Shown: positions 22,507-34,545, counted from the stretch's first letter. The stretch is DNA of 64,000 nucleotides from Marsupella aquatica (GCA_973895155.1 OZ316898.1:16616001-16680000); one strand, 5' to 3'. The notes: generated by a model not told the origin, from the sequence alone. Translations and numbers: made by a program.

Positions 22507-25500
22507 AATGTGCGACCCTCTCCAAATATGTTACCACGGAGATTGAGAGCAACATATCGAGAAATGGGTATGCCAGAAGAAGGACATGGATCAGAGTCAC
22601 ACTCCTCATCAAGTGCTAGTGGAAGCAGTAACCCTGATGAAGAGGTACCTCGGACGGATGAACAAGTAACTGATGACCAGGATAGAGCCATGGATGACTT
22701 TATGGTTGATTGGTTTGGTGCCGACAACCTTGGTGATGACCTTCCCAATGAAGGGCAGGTGCCCCCCAATGATCCACGCCCAAGGCATACCCCTGAGGGA
22801 CAACGCCAATGGGAAGAAGCAGAGGAACATGCCCGAACACCTATCTATGAGGGTGCTCATTTGAGTCGTCTTTCAGCCATCTTGGGGTTGATGAACCTAC
22901 AGGCCAAACACAAGGCAAGCAATGCCTTGTTATCTGATATGTTTGCACTTTGCCATGACCTTATGTTGCCCACTGAGAATGTGTTGCCAGCAACTTGGAA
23001 GGAGGCAAAGAGTGTTCTCTCATCTATTGGCATGGAATATCATATTGTTCATGCATGTGTGAATGATTGCATGTTATTTCATGGGGCCAATGCAAACATG
23101 ACACAATATACAACATGTGATGAGCCTCGCTATGACCCCAACATGCTAACAAAGAAGGTGCCAAGGAAGGCTGTTCGTTGGTTTCCCATCATTCCTCGGT
23201 TGTTGCACATGTATCGGTGTTCTGACTTGGCAGAGTTGATGGTATGGCATAAGACTCATCGATCAGAGTCTGATGTCATGCGGTTGCCAGTTGACTCCCC
23301 TGCTCACAAACATATTGAGGCAACATGGCCAGACTTTGCACATGATCCTCGCCATGTGAGGCTAGGATTGGCATCTGATGGAGTTAGCCCTCATTCACTT
23401 GGAGGAAAGGGGCAACCTACATCAGTTTGGCCTGTGGTTGTCATGAATGTAACCTCCCACCATGGCTATCCATGAAGAAGGGGTTCCTTTTATTGTCTTT
23501 GATTATCCCAGGTCCAAAAAAGGTGAAGAACTTTGACACTTACTTGGCACTATTGGTTGGAGAACTTCAAAAATTATGGAATGGAGTGTGGGTATATGAT
23601 GGCAGGAAAATTACAGGAGGTTTTCCATGTGTCTTTCAATTGAGAGGGATCATTTGTTGGACAATGCATGACTATCCTGGTAAGATGACTTCCATGCCAT
23701 TTGCAACCCTTCAATAATGTGTAGTTCCTATTGATGTTTCTCATGTGACAACCCTAACATAAAGTTTGCATGGTTTGATTTCTTCTATGTAAGCAGGGTT
23801 TGGTTTTGTCTCTGGATTGCAAACTCAGGGGTACAAAGCTTGCTCTACTTGTGGCCCAAGCTTAGAGGACATGGCCACATATTGTTCATGGATTAGAAAG
23901 ATTGTTTATATTGGGCATACAAAGTTTCTTCCCATGGGGCATGAGATGAGGTTTGACCCACTTCTATTCTCCTCCTTTGACATGCCATTTGGTGATGAGC
24001 GTGAAATTCCTGATGCAACAAGTTTTGCACATTGGAAGTCACTAGCTAATAGGGTGGCAGACCCAAATGATTCCTTCACCTTTGATAGGACAGGTTTGAC
24101 CAGGTGGAGTATACTAGCCACTTTGCCCTATTGGTCTGAGTTGAAGATCCGCCATCTTTTAGACCCCATGCACATAGAGGGAAATGTGGGGAAGGCTTTG
24201 ATAAAGCATTTTTATGGGGAGAAGGACACTAATTTTAGGGAGGCATGCGAGGAGATGGAAATGCATCTAGATGTTTGGGTGACAATTGATCCTATCACAG
24301 GTGTGGAGAATCGTCCTTCTGCTCCTTGAGTGTTGAGTGTTGGCCAAAGACGTGAATTTCGGAACCGTATAGGAGAGATGCGGTTTCCTACAGGCTATGG
24401 TGCCAACTTTCGAAAAGCTTTTGGGATGGAGGACAATCACAAGTGGCCACGATATCTGAAGACACATGACTATCATCGCCTATTGCAGCATATATTGCCA
24501 GTGGCAATTATAGGTATAGGGAGTGAAGAAGTGCAAGATGCCATCTGGTCATTGGGTCGTTTGTTGAGATGGATATGCTCAAAGGAGATATATGTAGAAG
24601 AGATCCCTGGGATGGAGGTATTGGCAGCTGAGGTGGTATGCAAGTTGGAGAAAGCCCTTCCTCCTTCCTTCTTTGATTGTCAGGTTCATTTACTTGTGCA
24701 TCTTGTGCGGGAGGTTGCCATTGCAGGTCCAGTGCATTGTAGATGGATGTATTGGCTTGAGCGTTACATGGCGGTGTTGAAGGCTTATGTACGTAACCGT
24801 GCACGGGTGGAGGGAAGCATAGCTACAGGATACTTGGCAGCAGAGAGTATGTTTTATTGTAGTAACATCTTGGCCACCATTGATCCTACTTGTCCACGTA
24901 CTTGGATGGAGGAAAGAGAAGAGGAGGAGGACCGTTTAACAGGTGCCACAAAAACACGCATGTTGACATCAACAGAGTGGTCACAGTTGACAACATTTAT
25001 GTTGAGTAATAGTAATATCATGGAGAAATGGAGAGAGTTTTATGAGAATGCCAAGAGAACAAGTCAAAGAGCAAGAATTTTTCCTAAGATGCATGAGTAT
25101 ATGAAGCAAAAGTTGCTTGACTTGGATGACATGGTGACACAAGGAGGAGATGTGTCCCACTTTCTTACCATCACAGATGACGTTCGGACCATTGTTCATG
25201 GCCCTTTGAGAGTGGTGACATCCAAGACGGCTATGTGGACACAAGGGAGACACTTCAGGTCCACTAGTACCTAACCTTTCTTCCTCTATTAATTCATGTA
25301 GACCTTATTTTGATTAGTTATTTCTATTGTTTAAAAACTTTCTATTATCATTAATGACATCCATAACTATAATGTTGGCTTCTATATTTATGCCATATGT
25401 GGGTTTTGGCTATTTAGGGATGGGTGTCATATTTTGATGATTATTACATTAATGGTATCTTTTACAGTGTAATAAAAATTTGTGGGTTTTGTTAATTTTA

Positions 25501-25991
25501 GGGTTTCTTCCCTTGATGAGAAGAGGGGTCGTACTTTTGATTGTGGAGTTCAAGGGGAATTTTCTCAAGACTCCAGAAGCAGCCGCCATGACAGGAACAT
25601 TGTTAGAGATGTTGTGCCACACTATGGGAAGATAGAGGAGATCTTGGTGGTATCATATGATAACCATTCAAAGTTTGAGGAATATGTCTTCAAGTGCAAG
25701 TGGTTCAAAGTGAACCTTGTTGGTCAAAATTGCACTGTACTTCAAGATGAGAGTGGGTTTACACGGTTGAAGATAAGTGCCACTAGTGTTCAAGCATCTC
25801 ATTGGCAAACGTCAGAACCATTTGCTTTCCCATCACACTTGGAGCAATGTTTCTACATTCCATACCCCTTAGACACCGAGTGGTCAATTGTCATCACCTA
25901 TGTGCCACGTTCTCGTTCCATTGTTTCTGAGAAGCCAGATGTTATTGTATCAGACCTAGATGACCTTGAGGCCGATGAGGACCAAGTGTGA
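22507..25991 (+). pseudogene. CACTA TNP2 transposase (tnp2 + DUF4218 + DUF4216), lightly damaged
   Basis: The exons follow an acceptor TTTTTAG at 22506. 22507-23679 covers an acidic N-terminus and the tnp2 start (HACVNDCMLFHG, RWFPIIPRL, RLGLASDGVSPHS). The intron is 23680-23796. 23797-25258 contains YKACSTCGPS, LPYWSELKIRHLLDPMHIEGNV and the DUF4218 block (LPPSFFDCQVHLLVHLV, RWMYWLERYM, YVRNRARVEGSI). The intron is 25259-25501. The last exon, to 25991, is a DUF4216-like domain (VFKCKWFK, VFYI/FYIPYPLD-type end). The tnp2 domain is the catalytic cut-and-paste transposase of CACTA elements. Lesions are a frame change near 23450, between VVMN and NLPPW, and an in-frame TGA at 24327-24329. Otherwise the domain order and splice phases are intact. 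The true first exon may be shared with the SET gene upstream. Confidence 0.85.
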
Positions 25992-26454
25992 GGGACATAT
26001 TTATATGCACTTGGGTCCAGCCTAGACATTTGTTCATGTTATATTTGATTTGTTCATGTTTGGTGATATAAAAAAAAGGATTGTCTATATTTATATTTGC
26101 CATTCACTTTTGAATGAGTCATACTCATGACATATGTATTGTATTGTTTTATTGTGATCACTTGTGAATTTTACATGCAACTTTCTATCTAACCTCTGTT
26201 GCTCAATATAACTTTATTTCCTACTTATTCCATAATTTTCATTCTCACCCTCGTGTTTCCCTCCTCCGTGGTACGTCTGTCCCTCCTCCTCCCTTCCTCT
26301 TTCTCCTCCCTCCTTCCTCTTCCATTGTACTCCCTCCCTTTTCCATCCTTCATTGTACCTCCCTCCATCCTCCCTTCCTCTTCCCTCCTGCCCCATCCAT
26401 ATATTGGACCATCCACCCTCTTCATTGTCTCACCTCACAATAACCTTAATTTTT

Positions 26455-26935
26455 AGTTTGCGAACAATTTGCGAAGCTCACAAACTCTCACCGGACTCGC
26501 AATTTATATGAAGCTTCTCGTTTCTCAATATTTCCATACTACACTCTTCGCAAACTTGTGATGCAAAATCAATCACAAATTTCATATTTTCAGCGTTTCG
26601 CAAATCTTCCATCCTCCGACATTTTTAAACTTGTCAAACAACTACTATCGCAAAACATTTTCAATCCAATATTCTTCGCAAATATTTACATGAGTTAGTT
26701 TCGGAGTCGGCGAGTGATTTTTCCGTCTTCGGAAGGTGCCTTTCCATTCGACGCATTTCGGTAAAAATTGCAAAACCACTTACTTCGCAATTTATTAGCG
26801 ATATAATGCGCTTCAGGTATTATATTTGCGATAGGGATAGAATCGCAAATTGCGATGCGGGTTGATTCGCAAAATATGCAAAGCGCCGCCCATCAGAAAT
26901 ACAAGAGCGTCGACAAAAATACCTTCGCAAAAGTG
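26455..26935. repeat. Right subterminal CGCAAA/TTTGCG repeat cluster
   Basis: More than fifteen TTCGCAAA, TTTGCGA and relatives in both orientations lie within 500 bp of the right terminus, mirroring the left array. A CTTCCTCT/CCCTCC pyrimidine tract (26260-26400) lies just inside it. Confidence 0.8.
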
Positions 26936-26952
26936 TCAAATATGTTGTAGTG

Positions 26953-29730
26953 ATCTAAACAAGCCAGCATGATGCCATATATGATCACAAGTTCCCAACA
27001 CGGAAATAGATTCAGGGCCCCATGGATATAGGCACCAAGTACACTTATCATCTTTTTCACGAACAAATACTGTCATATTATCATCATTTTTCTATTTATC
27101 AAAATATTTTTGAATACCTTCAGCACTAGCCTCCACATCTGGAAAAAGCTTGCTAGATCCTATAGGATCAATGATCTGCATGTGAACAAAATCCTTGGAC
27201 CCTTCTTTCTTTGACTCAGACTCCAAATCACCATGGTTGAAATTATCTATCTCCTACTATAGATTTGTTATGATAAGTTGTTGAGATGCAATGTCATTTC
27301 AAAGATCGTTGATGATTTTGTTCTTCTTCTGAAGTTCTGCCACTTCATTATGTTGAGCTTCTCTTTGGGCAAGTTGTTGAGTTAGCTTCTTGATTTCTTC
27401 CATCTTGTCAAACAATTTGCCTTGTTTTGAGCATATTCTCAAAATCTTTGTTGCCAATGCGTGGCAACCGCTTGATGTGTTACCTTTGAGATAGTAAATT
27501 TTTCTTGTGACCAAGATCTTGTTTTCCATATTTCTGGATCGTCAAAAAGCATTCTTGCAAATTTTTGAAACTCTACTTTGGGCATTAAAATCTCCAATTC
27601 TTTTGCATTGATGGGCCACTCATCATGAGGAGGTTTGATATTTTCTGCTATGATATTCCATTCTAGATCGATACTGCCATCCTCCAACTTTGTTGTGTTT
27701 TGCAAGGAGCTATTGCTGCCCATAGCAGTATTACAAACATTGGGTTTTGACTCATTTTCCGGCCCAATCATTGGAGGTAGCAAATTTCCATGAACATCAT
27801 TATCAAAATCATCGTAGTAAGCATCTTGAGCGTCTTGCATGATTATAGGATCACATTTCACATTCGTATCTTTGTCATCATCATCAAATTCCAAATCCTA
27901 GAGTGGCATGTTTGCAAGATCAAACATAAAAACAAATTTAGAAAAAATTCAAATATTCATCAAAACAAAAGATACAACAATATGAACATATCACTTCATA
28001 TGAACCATGTCAATGTTGATGCCTTCATGTGACAATTGAAGGGTCAAGTTTGTAATCTTTAATCTCTAAGATAAAGACTATTTTGTGCAAATAGTCTACA
28101 ATTCTGAAAGGTTCAAACCATCTTCAAACTCCAAAAGGCACAATCTTGCCTTTTCTTCACCTCTGTGGCCATCATATCACAAACCATAGTTTCCAATTCA
28201 GGACCATGTTCCAAGGCATTCCAACCCCTATTCTAACCCCTACCCAACCACTGTGTCCTCATGGACGCTCCATCCCAATTCTCTAAAAATAGACTCTAAA
28301 AATGTTGCCCAAAGCATATATATCAGTTGCTTGGCTATACACTACTGGAGTGGGCAAAACAAGCTCTAGAGCCAATTATAGATATTATTTTTGATAGGCT
28401 ACAACTTTATCTACAAGAGTAGACCACATTTGATTCTCTGGTAATTTGTATTGTGACTTATGTTTGGAAAAGCCAAAATCACATAAGCCAACATACACCA
28501 TGATGGCTACATCCTCCTCATAGTTGAAATGAAGAAGAATATTTCCAAAGTGAAGATCATAATGGAATCGTCCATGTTCATGCAAATATTGTAGCGTCTC
28601 AAGCAATGTCAAGGCAATTCCCAAACGGTTCTCCAGAAAAAGTTTCTTTTCAGAAACAAACTTGAAATAAATGTTGGAGGTACTCTATGATTTCCCTTGC
28701 TCTTTGACCATAATCCGCACCTATCTATGAAGCTTCCCAAATCAACTCCATTGTAATGATCATAAACAAGTCTTGGCGGATCATCAATAGTCATTGTCAA
28801 AGCCCCAACAATGCCCTTGTGATCCTTCCATAAGCATTTCTTGTAATGCATCTATTCTCCTCTTATGCTTATCACTTTTTTTGAATCTTTTAGCGACTAG
28901 TGTGACATTCATTGGAATAAGAGGATAATCTAAAATGTGACAAGTGTAAACCTCTTCTTGAACACCTTTCCCAATGGAATCTACAGTTTGCACCTGCTCA
29001 GGCTTAAGGAAATGAATACTCCTAACCTCCACAACTACACATGATGAACGTGTTTCTTTTGAATCACTTTTGATACTGACATCCTCAAACTGCATCACCT
29101 TGTTTGCATATTTGATGTTGCTTTTTGCTTTTGCCATTGCTAACTCTTTACTCCAAGTTGATAATAAACTCCTCTTGTGCTTATACATCTCAGGGTTTCC
29201 AAGTAATGTACTATCATCCAGACTCAATTTGGCCACCAACACATCCCAAATATTCATATCCAAGTTCAATGCCACATTGTCAATAAATCCAGTTGGTTTT
29301 TCATAGTCAACTAGAAATACCTCCATCTACTCTCTTGTGAAATTCTCTTCATCCTCCACACTTTCACGCATACAACGGGTTATCTCACTCACAAACTTCT
29401 TGTATCCCTTCAGACCATGCTTGGTGAACTTCATCTCAAACACTCGCTCAAACCCATTTGCCTCATATTGATGTGGTTGAGTGTAACGATATAGTACTCC
29501 TTTCCATATTGCCACTACCACGTTGAATCAAACTTGTTTGACCTCAATGAAATCCCCCCTCTTTTTTTCCTCTTCCCAATCACTTTGGTCGGAGTTATTG
29601 CATACTCAAGAGCCTTTCGTGCATTCCTGAGTGACTCGAGAGCGATCCTATTCGGTTCACCCCCCTCATCCAAAACTTTCATGATCGCTTCCAACAATTG
29701 TCTATATTCTACATGAAAAGGAGACTCCAT
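26953..29730 (-). pseudogene. Protein kinase - coiled coil - RING-H2-like gene, decayed and split by the CACTA element
   Basis: Read down the minus strand. An unrecognised N-terminal segment occupies about 29730-29000. A protein-kinase domain follows at about 28970-28140: the ATP-loop-like SIGKGVQEEVY, VAKRFKK, the loop motif HYDLHFGNILL, CDFGFSK, then DIYALGN. An acidic stretch (27894-27439) and a coiled coil (about 27420-27300, KMEEIKKLTQQLAQREAQ) come next. The first half of a RING-H2-like finger lies at about 27040-26956 (C-x2-C, then C-x-H-x2-H). Kinases phosphorylate Ser/Thr and RING-H2 domains recruit E2 ubiquitin enzymes. The catalytic Asp, Asn and DFG are present, but there are frame changes (about 29515, 28840, 28630), a TAG at 29327, and several stops at 27240-27300 and 27090. 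The gene continues past the CACTA insertion to 16955. Its upstream leader matches that of the hAT remnant. Confidence 0.7.
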
Positions 29731-29899
29731 TGTGGCTTCACCGGAATGATACGTGAGAAAAGGAGTAAAACCTTACCACTCAAAAATAATTCTTCCAATA
29801 AACTGCCCACAAAAACCCTGAAATTCACGGATCGACGTGAATTGTTATGCACTATCTCTCCAATTTCACACTTTTATTCCATTTCATTCTTATTAATGT

Positions 29900-31314
29900 T
29901 TTAAATATCACAACGATAAAAGAAGGGAGAACACAATTGTGAATTATTCCATACCAAGTCGAAGCTCCAAACATGTGCACAAAAGTTTTCTTTTCTTTCA
30001 AAGTTATGACATTTGTACTTCAATCTATGTGATATCTATAATTTAACAACCATTTGTCGATTGAGTGAAAACATTTTCAGCGAATCGTGACACCCATGCA
30101 AAATAACACATGCTGAGCCGAAGCTCCAATCTTGCGTACATGGGTTTCTCTATCTCCGTAAATCTTTTATTCAATTTACAAATGATCATAAATTGTTAAG
30201 GTGGTATTAAAAGACTCGTGTACAAAATATCCCATGTCAAGCCAAAGCAACAAACACACGCATACAGGAATCTCTTTATATTCTTCAATTGATCTAAAAA
30301 TAATGCTACAAATCACAAAGGAAACACAATATGAACCAATACAATGCAAAATACAACTCAAAACATAAACAAACCCTAAACCCATACAAAATAAAACCAA
30401 AAACATAACCAAACATAAACTAAAACCAAAACCTTACCTCTATCTCCTCCACTCTCCTCCTCCTCCCCTCCTCCTCCTCCACTCTCCTTCCCTTCACTCC
30501 TCCTGCAAAAGAAGACAATGAGGGAGGAGGTCAGGCCTCTCCCCCTTTTATCCCTTCTCTCGGTCCAAGCCCGCCCTTGTCTTGGCCTCCCAACTGCCCC
30601 CCGGCCGACGCAAACCCTAATCTGCTTCCTCCTGACCCCCTGACTTTGCTTGCAAACCCTAATCCGGGCCTGACTCCCGACAACCAAACTCCCGACTCCC
30701 AACCACCTACTCTCGACTCCCAACTCCCAACCACCCACCCGATTCCTGACTCCCGACTCCGGACCACCCACCCGACTCCCAAAGTCCTCCCGACTGCCGA
30801 CCACCAACTCCCGCCCACCCACCCGACTCCCAACCACCCACCCGACTCTCGACCATCTATCCAACTCCCAACCTACCACGCCCCTACTCCCAACCCCCAA
30901 CCCCCAACCTACCCCCGGCCCCTCCGACTCGTCTGACTGACTCCCCACCCAACCGACTCCCCGCCTGACCCTCCGCCCCGACCCCCACCCCCACTACCAG
31001 CCCGATAGACTCCCACCCCGACCTTCCACCCGGCCCCCGACTAACAGTCCAACCGACTCCTCGCCTGACCTCCCCTGCCCCTGACTCCCCACCCCTGACT
31101 CCCCGCCCGACCAACCATCAACTCCCAAACCCCGACCGACCTATTGCCTCCCGACTGCCTTCACCGCCCACCCCCAACTCCCATCGACTCACTCCCACTC
31201 GACCCGACTCTCACCCGACCTGACCACATTTACCCGGTCGGGATCGATTGGGACGACATGTGTTGGATGTCAGTCGCCAATGCCCCTATTTGTTGAACAA
31301 GTTCAAACCAGGAT
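29900..31314 (-). repeat. Right (inverted) copy of the long leader/terminal repeat
   Basis: This is the inverted counterpart of 10230-11900. On the minus strand, the terminal complement TCATCCTGGTTTGAAC (about 31314) is followed by a G-rich minisatellite of GTCGGGAGT/GGTCGGG type (31200-30560). A (GGAGGA)n block (30430-30500) and three spaced TGGAGCTTCGGCTC-type motifs follow (about 30245, 30122, 29962). The spacing and order of the three motifs match the left copy. It stands immediately upstream of the kinase/RING-like gene. Confidence 0.65.
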
Positions 31315-31466
31315 GACAGTTCTACCACGGCTTGCCCCAATCTGTAACCAACCGGAATTCATCAGCACCAGGCGCTAACCAAAAATTTACCAAATAAAAT
31401 CCATGAAGTTTTCCAAAGTTGCACTAATCCTTCTTTAGTACATGCAATCCAAGAAAATGAAAAAAC

Positions 31467-31760
31467 TTACTGATTGACAGTGTGCATGGCAACTTCAATC
31501 TTGATTAGAGAACCTCGATCTCCCTTGAATACAATGCATAGCACACGGGGGTGGTACTTGATATTTTCTGGGTTCTCTTTCATGATTTGTGACCAGGAAT
31601 AGAAACAATGATTCCCGTCAAACACACAAAACATATTGTCTAAGTTCAAGACATTAAAATTGGGATCTACTTCATGGTCCGCTTCAAATTTGTAGGTCAG
31701 CAAATTTGTAGTTCAACAACTCTCACAAATTTTGGGTGTGTAGAATTGGATGATGCCTTC
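31467..31760 (-). pseudogene. Unrecognised module with FDGNHC motif, copy 1 (partial)
   Basis: The minus-strand frame contains TYKFEADHEVDPNFN, then FCVFDGNHCFYSW, a hydrophobic strand (PRVLCIVF) and IKIEVAMHTVN near the end. The same sequence of blocks occurs at 51153-51610, so it is a dispersed gene or transposon domain. The FDGNHC core followed by x3-W resembles the DGxHR-x2-A motif of ParB/sulfiredoxin-fold proteins, but the Arg is Cys in both copies. I cannot assign a function. A stop lies upstream at about 31712. Confidence 0.4.
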
Positions 31761-33762
31761 CCAATCGAGGGAATTGCATCCCAAATCGAGGAATTGTAAT
31801 CAAAACTACAAAATGAATCTTTGAGCTTCTTCATTGAAGCACTATCCTATTGCACAATCTGGGGCAAAATCCAAACAACTTCCATGCTCACAAGGTGGCA
31901 AGCGGTATACGGGGAGGATCCTTTGGCTCTCTTCTAAAATCAACGCCGAATGACATTGCATGTTTTGTGATAACATCACCCATCAATAGCGCCCCTTCAC
32001 TTTTGTCCTCCTTGACAAAATCACTGAAATTCTCCATGACTCCTTGTTTATGCTTTTGGACCGTCTACCCAATGTTCCAAAGCAAATGTGATGTAGTTGA
32101 GCGGGTAACGCGCCAAGGCAGTGTAAACTAAACCAGAGAATCTAAGATGTCTAAGAATTACAGGGAGAAGTGTTGTCCATCTCTAGATACAAAGTATATG
32201 GACCCAAGATTTGGAATGTTCTCAGCCAGTCGTTGAGGTCTGCAACGTTATCTTGCAAACCGGACACGTCAATTCCATGTCCCAAACAACTTGCACGGAG
32301 AATGTTCTTTACTAGTAGACGCATAGGGCAGTAAATCTCACAACAAGATCGGATCGTGGATTGGATCTATCAAATTGACCTTTCACATGGAAAAGATTCA
32401 AAGAAGACCGAAAACCAACTTGAATATGTAATTTTCATGATGAAAAGTAACAGCTAGCAGAACAACAACGTACACCAACTAGAAGTGGACACTTGTCACA
32501 TGTTCTCATTGGTCCCATTAAATAGAATGCAAATTCTCTAAATTTGTGTCCCATTCTAGAGAAAAAATGATCACATAGACACCAAGTTATCATTGAAATA
32601 TCCATTGGGCTTCCAATTGGGAAGAGTCACAATAATAGCGCCCGACACTATATTGGTATTACCCTAAAATGACCATAAACTTTGTTAAACGAACATAATA
32701 TTGCCCAATGCTACTATGATCTTGACTGAAAAAACACCATAAAATGTGTTCAATGAATATAATAGCGTTGAATGCTATTGTTTAATATCGTCTGAAATAA
32801 AATTTTCTCTTCAAAATTGTCAAATATTGGTCAACTTCATGATTTTCTAGATAATATGAGTCAATTTCTTGGTTTTCAGTAATAATGGCGCCTAGAGTTA
32901 TCAATGTAGAGGACTAATATTCCTCTCTAACAATAATATTCTAATGTGAATTTGACGCTATTTGATGACGTAAATTATTGTTTTTTGTTGGCGCTACTAA
33001 TATTTGTTTGTGATAAAAATGTTGTTAAACTAACGGCAACATTTTGTTGTCAACGGTCATCCGCCACCATTCTTCAAAGATTTTGCCATTGAATCAACGG
33101 TAGTTTAATTTAATTTTGAAGGTCCGTGTCGTGTTTTCTTTGTTTGAGATGATTGAGATCATGCGGAGAAATAAGAAACTCAAGCCAACACAACACTCTC
33201 ATTTTACCATTTTGGTGAATGTTGTCACGCGATGTTGTGAGTAATTAGGGTAAATTGCCCGATAATGGGCGATGTGATTACCATACTTGTGAGGAATGGA
33301 CCTGGTCATCAATGCATTAGTGAGAATTATCTTTGCCAAAGGTTTAATGCCAAGCGGAAAGACATTGCAAGTTTAGGGACACTTGCCAAAGGGCTAGCCC
33401 ATTTTATTACATTGGTGGAGATAAATTTTGGCAACTGCAAGTAGGTGTCGAGTACACACTTTGCCTCCGTGGAAAAGAATTGGTTCATGTTAAATTAGAG
33501 ACGACTGATGCATCGCGGGAAGTCATCAACCTCATATCTATTGGTGAGGACTCATTCCTTGAATCTCCTTTGCCAATGAATGTTGGGAACATCAAGAGAG
33601 AAGAATGTCATTTGGCTAAACAATTGGTTTGAATGCATCAGTGTAGCACATTGAGGGAAGATGTTCTTCCAATTTTGCCATGATTGAACTCAACAAATAG
33701 TGGTTCTGACACACTTCTAAAAGCTCAGTCTATTCCTATCGTCTACAAACGAAGCGCATTAG
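31761..33762. other. Intergenic, with a TATAATAGCG-type motif cluster
   Basis: No gene is recognised. Between about 32630 and 33005 a motif of the type (T/A)ATAATAGCG(C/T) or its complement GGCGCTA/GCTATT recurs about ten times in both orientations, resembling the subterminal region of another DNA transposon. No terminal repeat could be paired with it. Confidence 0.35.
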
Positions 33763-34545
33763 ATGCATGCACTTTTGAAATCATTTGGCCAAAGTGAGCT
33801 TTTGCGCTTTGTGAGATCAACAACCTTCCTCGCAACTTTCCTTGCAACTTTGAAGCACGAGCAAGTAGAACTCCTTCCAAAAACTTACAATGACAATGTT
33901 ATTTTTGAGCTTCCACCTATTGGTTGTGTCGATTCAAAAGGGAAGCGTCTCCTTAACATGGACCGGTTGAAGGATATATTGCTATCTTTGGACTCAAATT
34001 CTTCCCACTTGAGCCAATGTCTTACTCACCTAAGAAGATGTGGGAGTTTGGCAAGTCAGTTGTAGTGGATCACTAGAATGTACGTCAAAATAAAGCATGC
34101 AAGTTTTATATCAAAACCAATGGTAGGAGTTGTACATCATGGGAAGGGACCCCTAAGCTAGGAGGCCAACATTGTCCAAGAAGGTTGATTAACGCAGGAG
34201 GGATAGTTTGTCATTATTGTCTTTAACTCCCGTTTTGTTTGGACTCCTGTCCCACCAAAATGTTCTATTGTATGTACCCACAGGTACCCACAAGTTCTGC
34301 TAGATTCGGTGATAGTGCAGCATATGTCATGCCTTGCAATCCATATGGGTGTCCATAACCATCCGTGTCAAAAGGTTTGGTCTAGAAGTTCAGAGAAAAT
34401 AGCTGTAGATGAGATCCAAAAAGAGCACTTGAAGAATCTTTCTTCCTCGCCTTGTGTTGTAAAAAATGCAATCACTGGATATTTCATGGATGCACTAGAT
34501 GAATTTGTTGATGACGTTTCAAAGATGGAAGAAACTGAGATTTGA
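33763..34545 (+). pseudogene. Unrecognised coding remnant upstream of the gypsy integrase
   Basis: Two open stretches (33763-34065 and 34309-34545) lie on the plus strand in different frames. The first includes a conserved-looking segment (NDNVIFELPPIGCVDSKG). Between them is a Cys-rich stretch. The second contains HMGVHNHPC, similar to the zinc-binding GVHNHP pattern of MULE/FAR1-type proteins, and then a helical region. They do not look like a reverse transcriptase. The remnant probably belongs to a separate transposon into or beside which the gypsy fragment lies. Confidence 0.3.

Larger units (their letters stand above)
17254..26952. mobile_element. Complete CACTA (En/Spm) transposon, 9699 bp, with SET-domain cargo
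   Basis: The left end CACTACAACACTACCC at 17254 and the right end complement CACTACAACATATTTG at 26952 give an identical 10-bp terminal inverted repeat. The match resumes a few bases further in at ACAC(C)TTTTGCGAA. Both sides are flanked by the trinucleotide ATC (17251-17253 and 26953-26955), the 3-bp duplication typical of CACTA elements. Subterminal CGCAAA/TTTGCG repeats fill about 17270-17660 and 26455-26935. Inside are a minus-strand TNPA-like gene and a plus-strand SET plus TNP2 unit that diverge from about 19.9-21.2 kb. The reading frames are broken by only a few lesions, so the insertion is fairly recent. Confidence 0.92.

Noticed and set aside
22328-22510. SET and TNP2 as a single continuous protein
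   Set aside because: The SET frame ends in TAG and I found no GT donor in phase that would bypass it, so I list them separately and leave fusion by alternative splicing as a possibility.
26199-26456. Plus-strand frame with Leu/Ser/Pro runs
   Set aside because: It is translation of a pyrimidine-rich tract next to the subterminal repeats, with no motif.
30376-31114. Open frames of 76-190 codons in the C-rich region
   Set aside because: Same minisatellite in the inverted arm; composition alone keeps them open.
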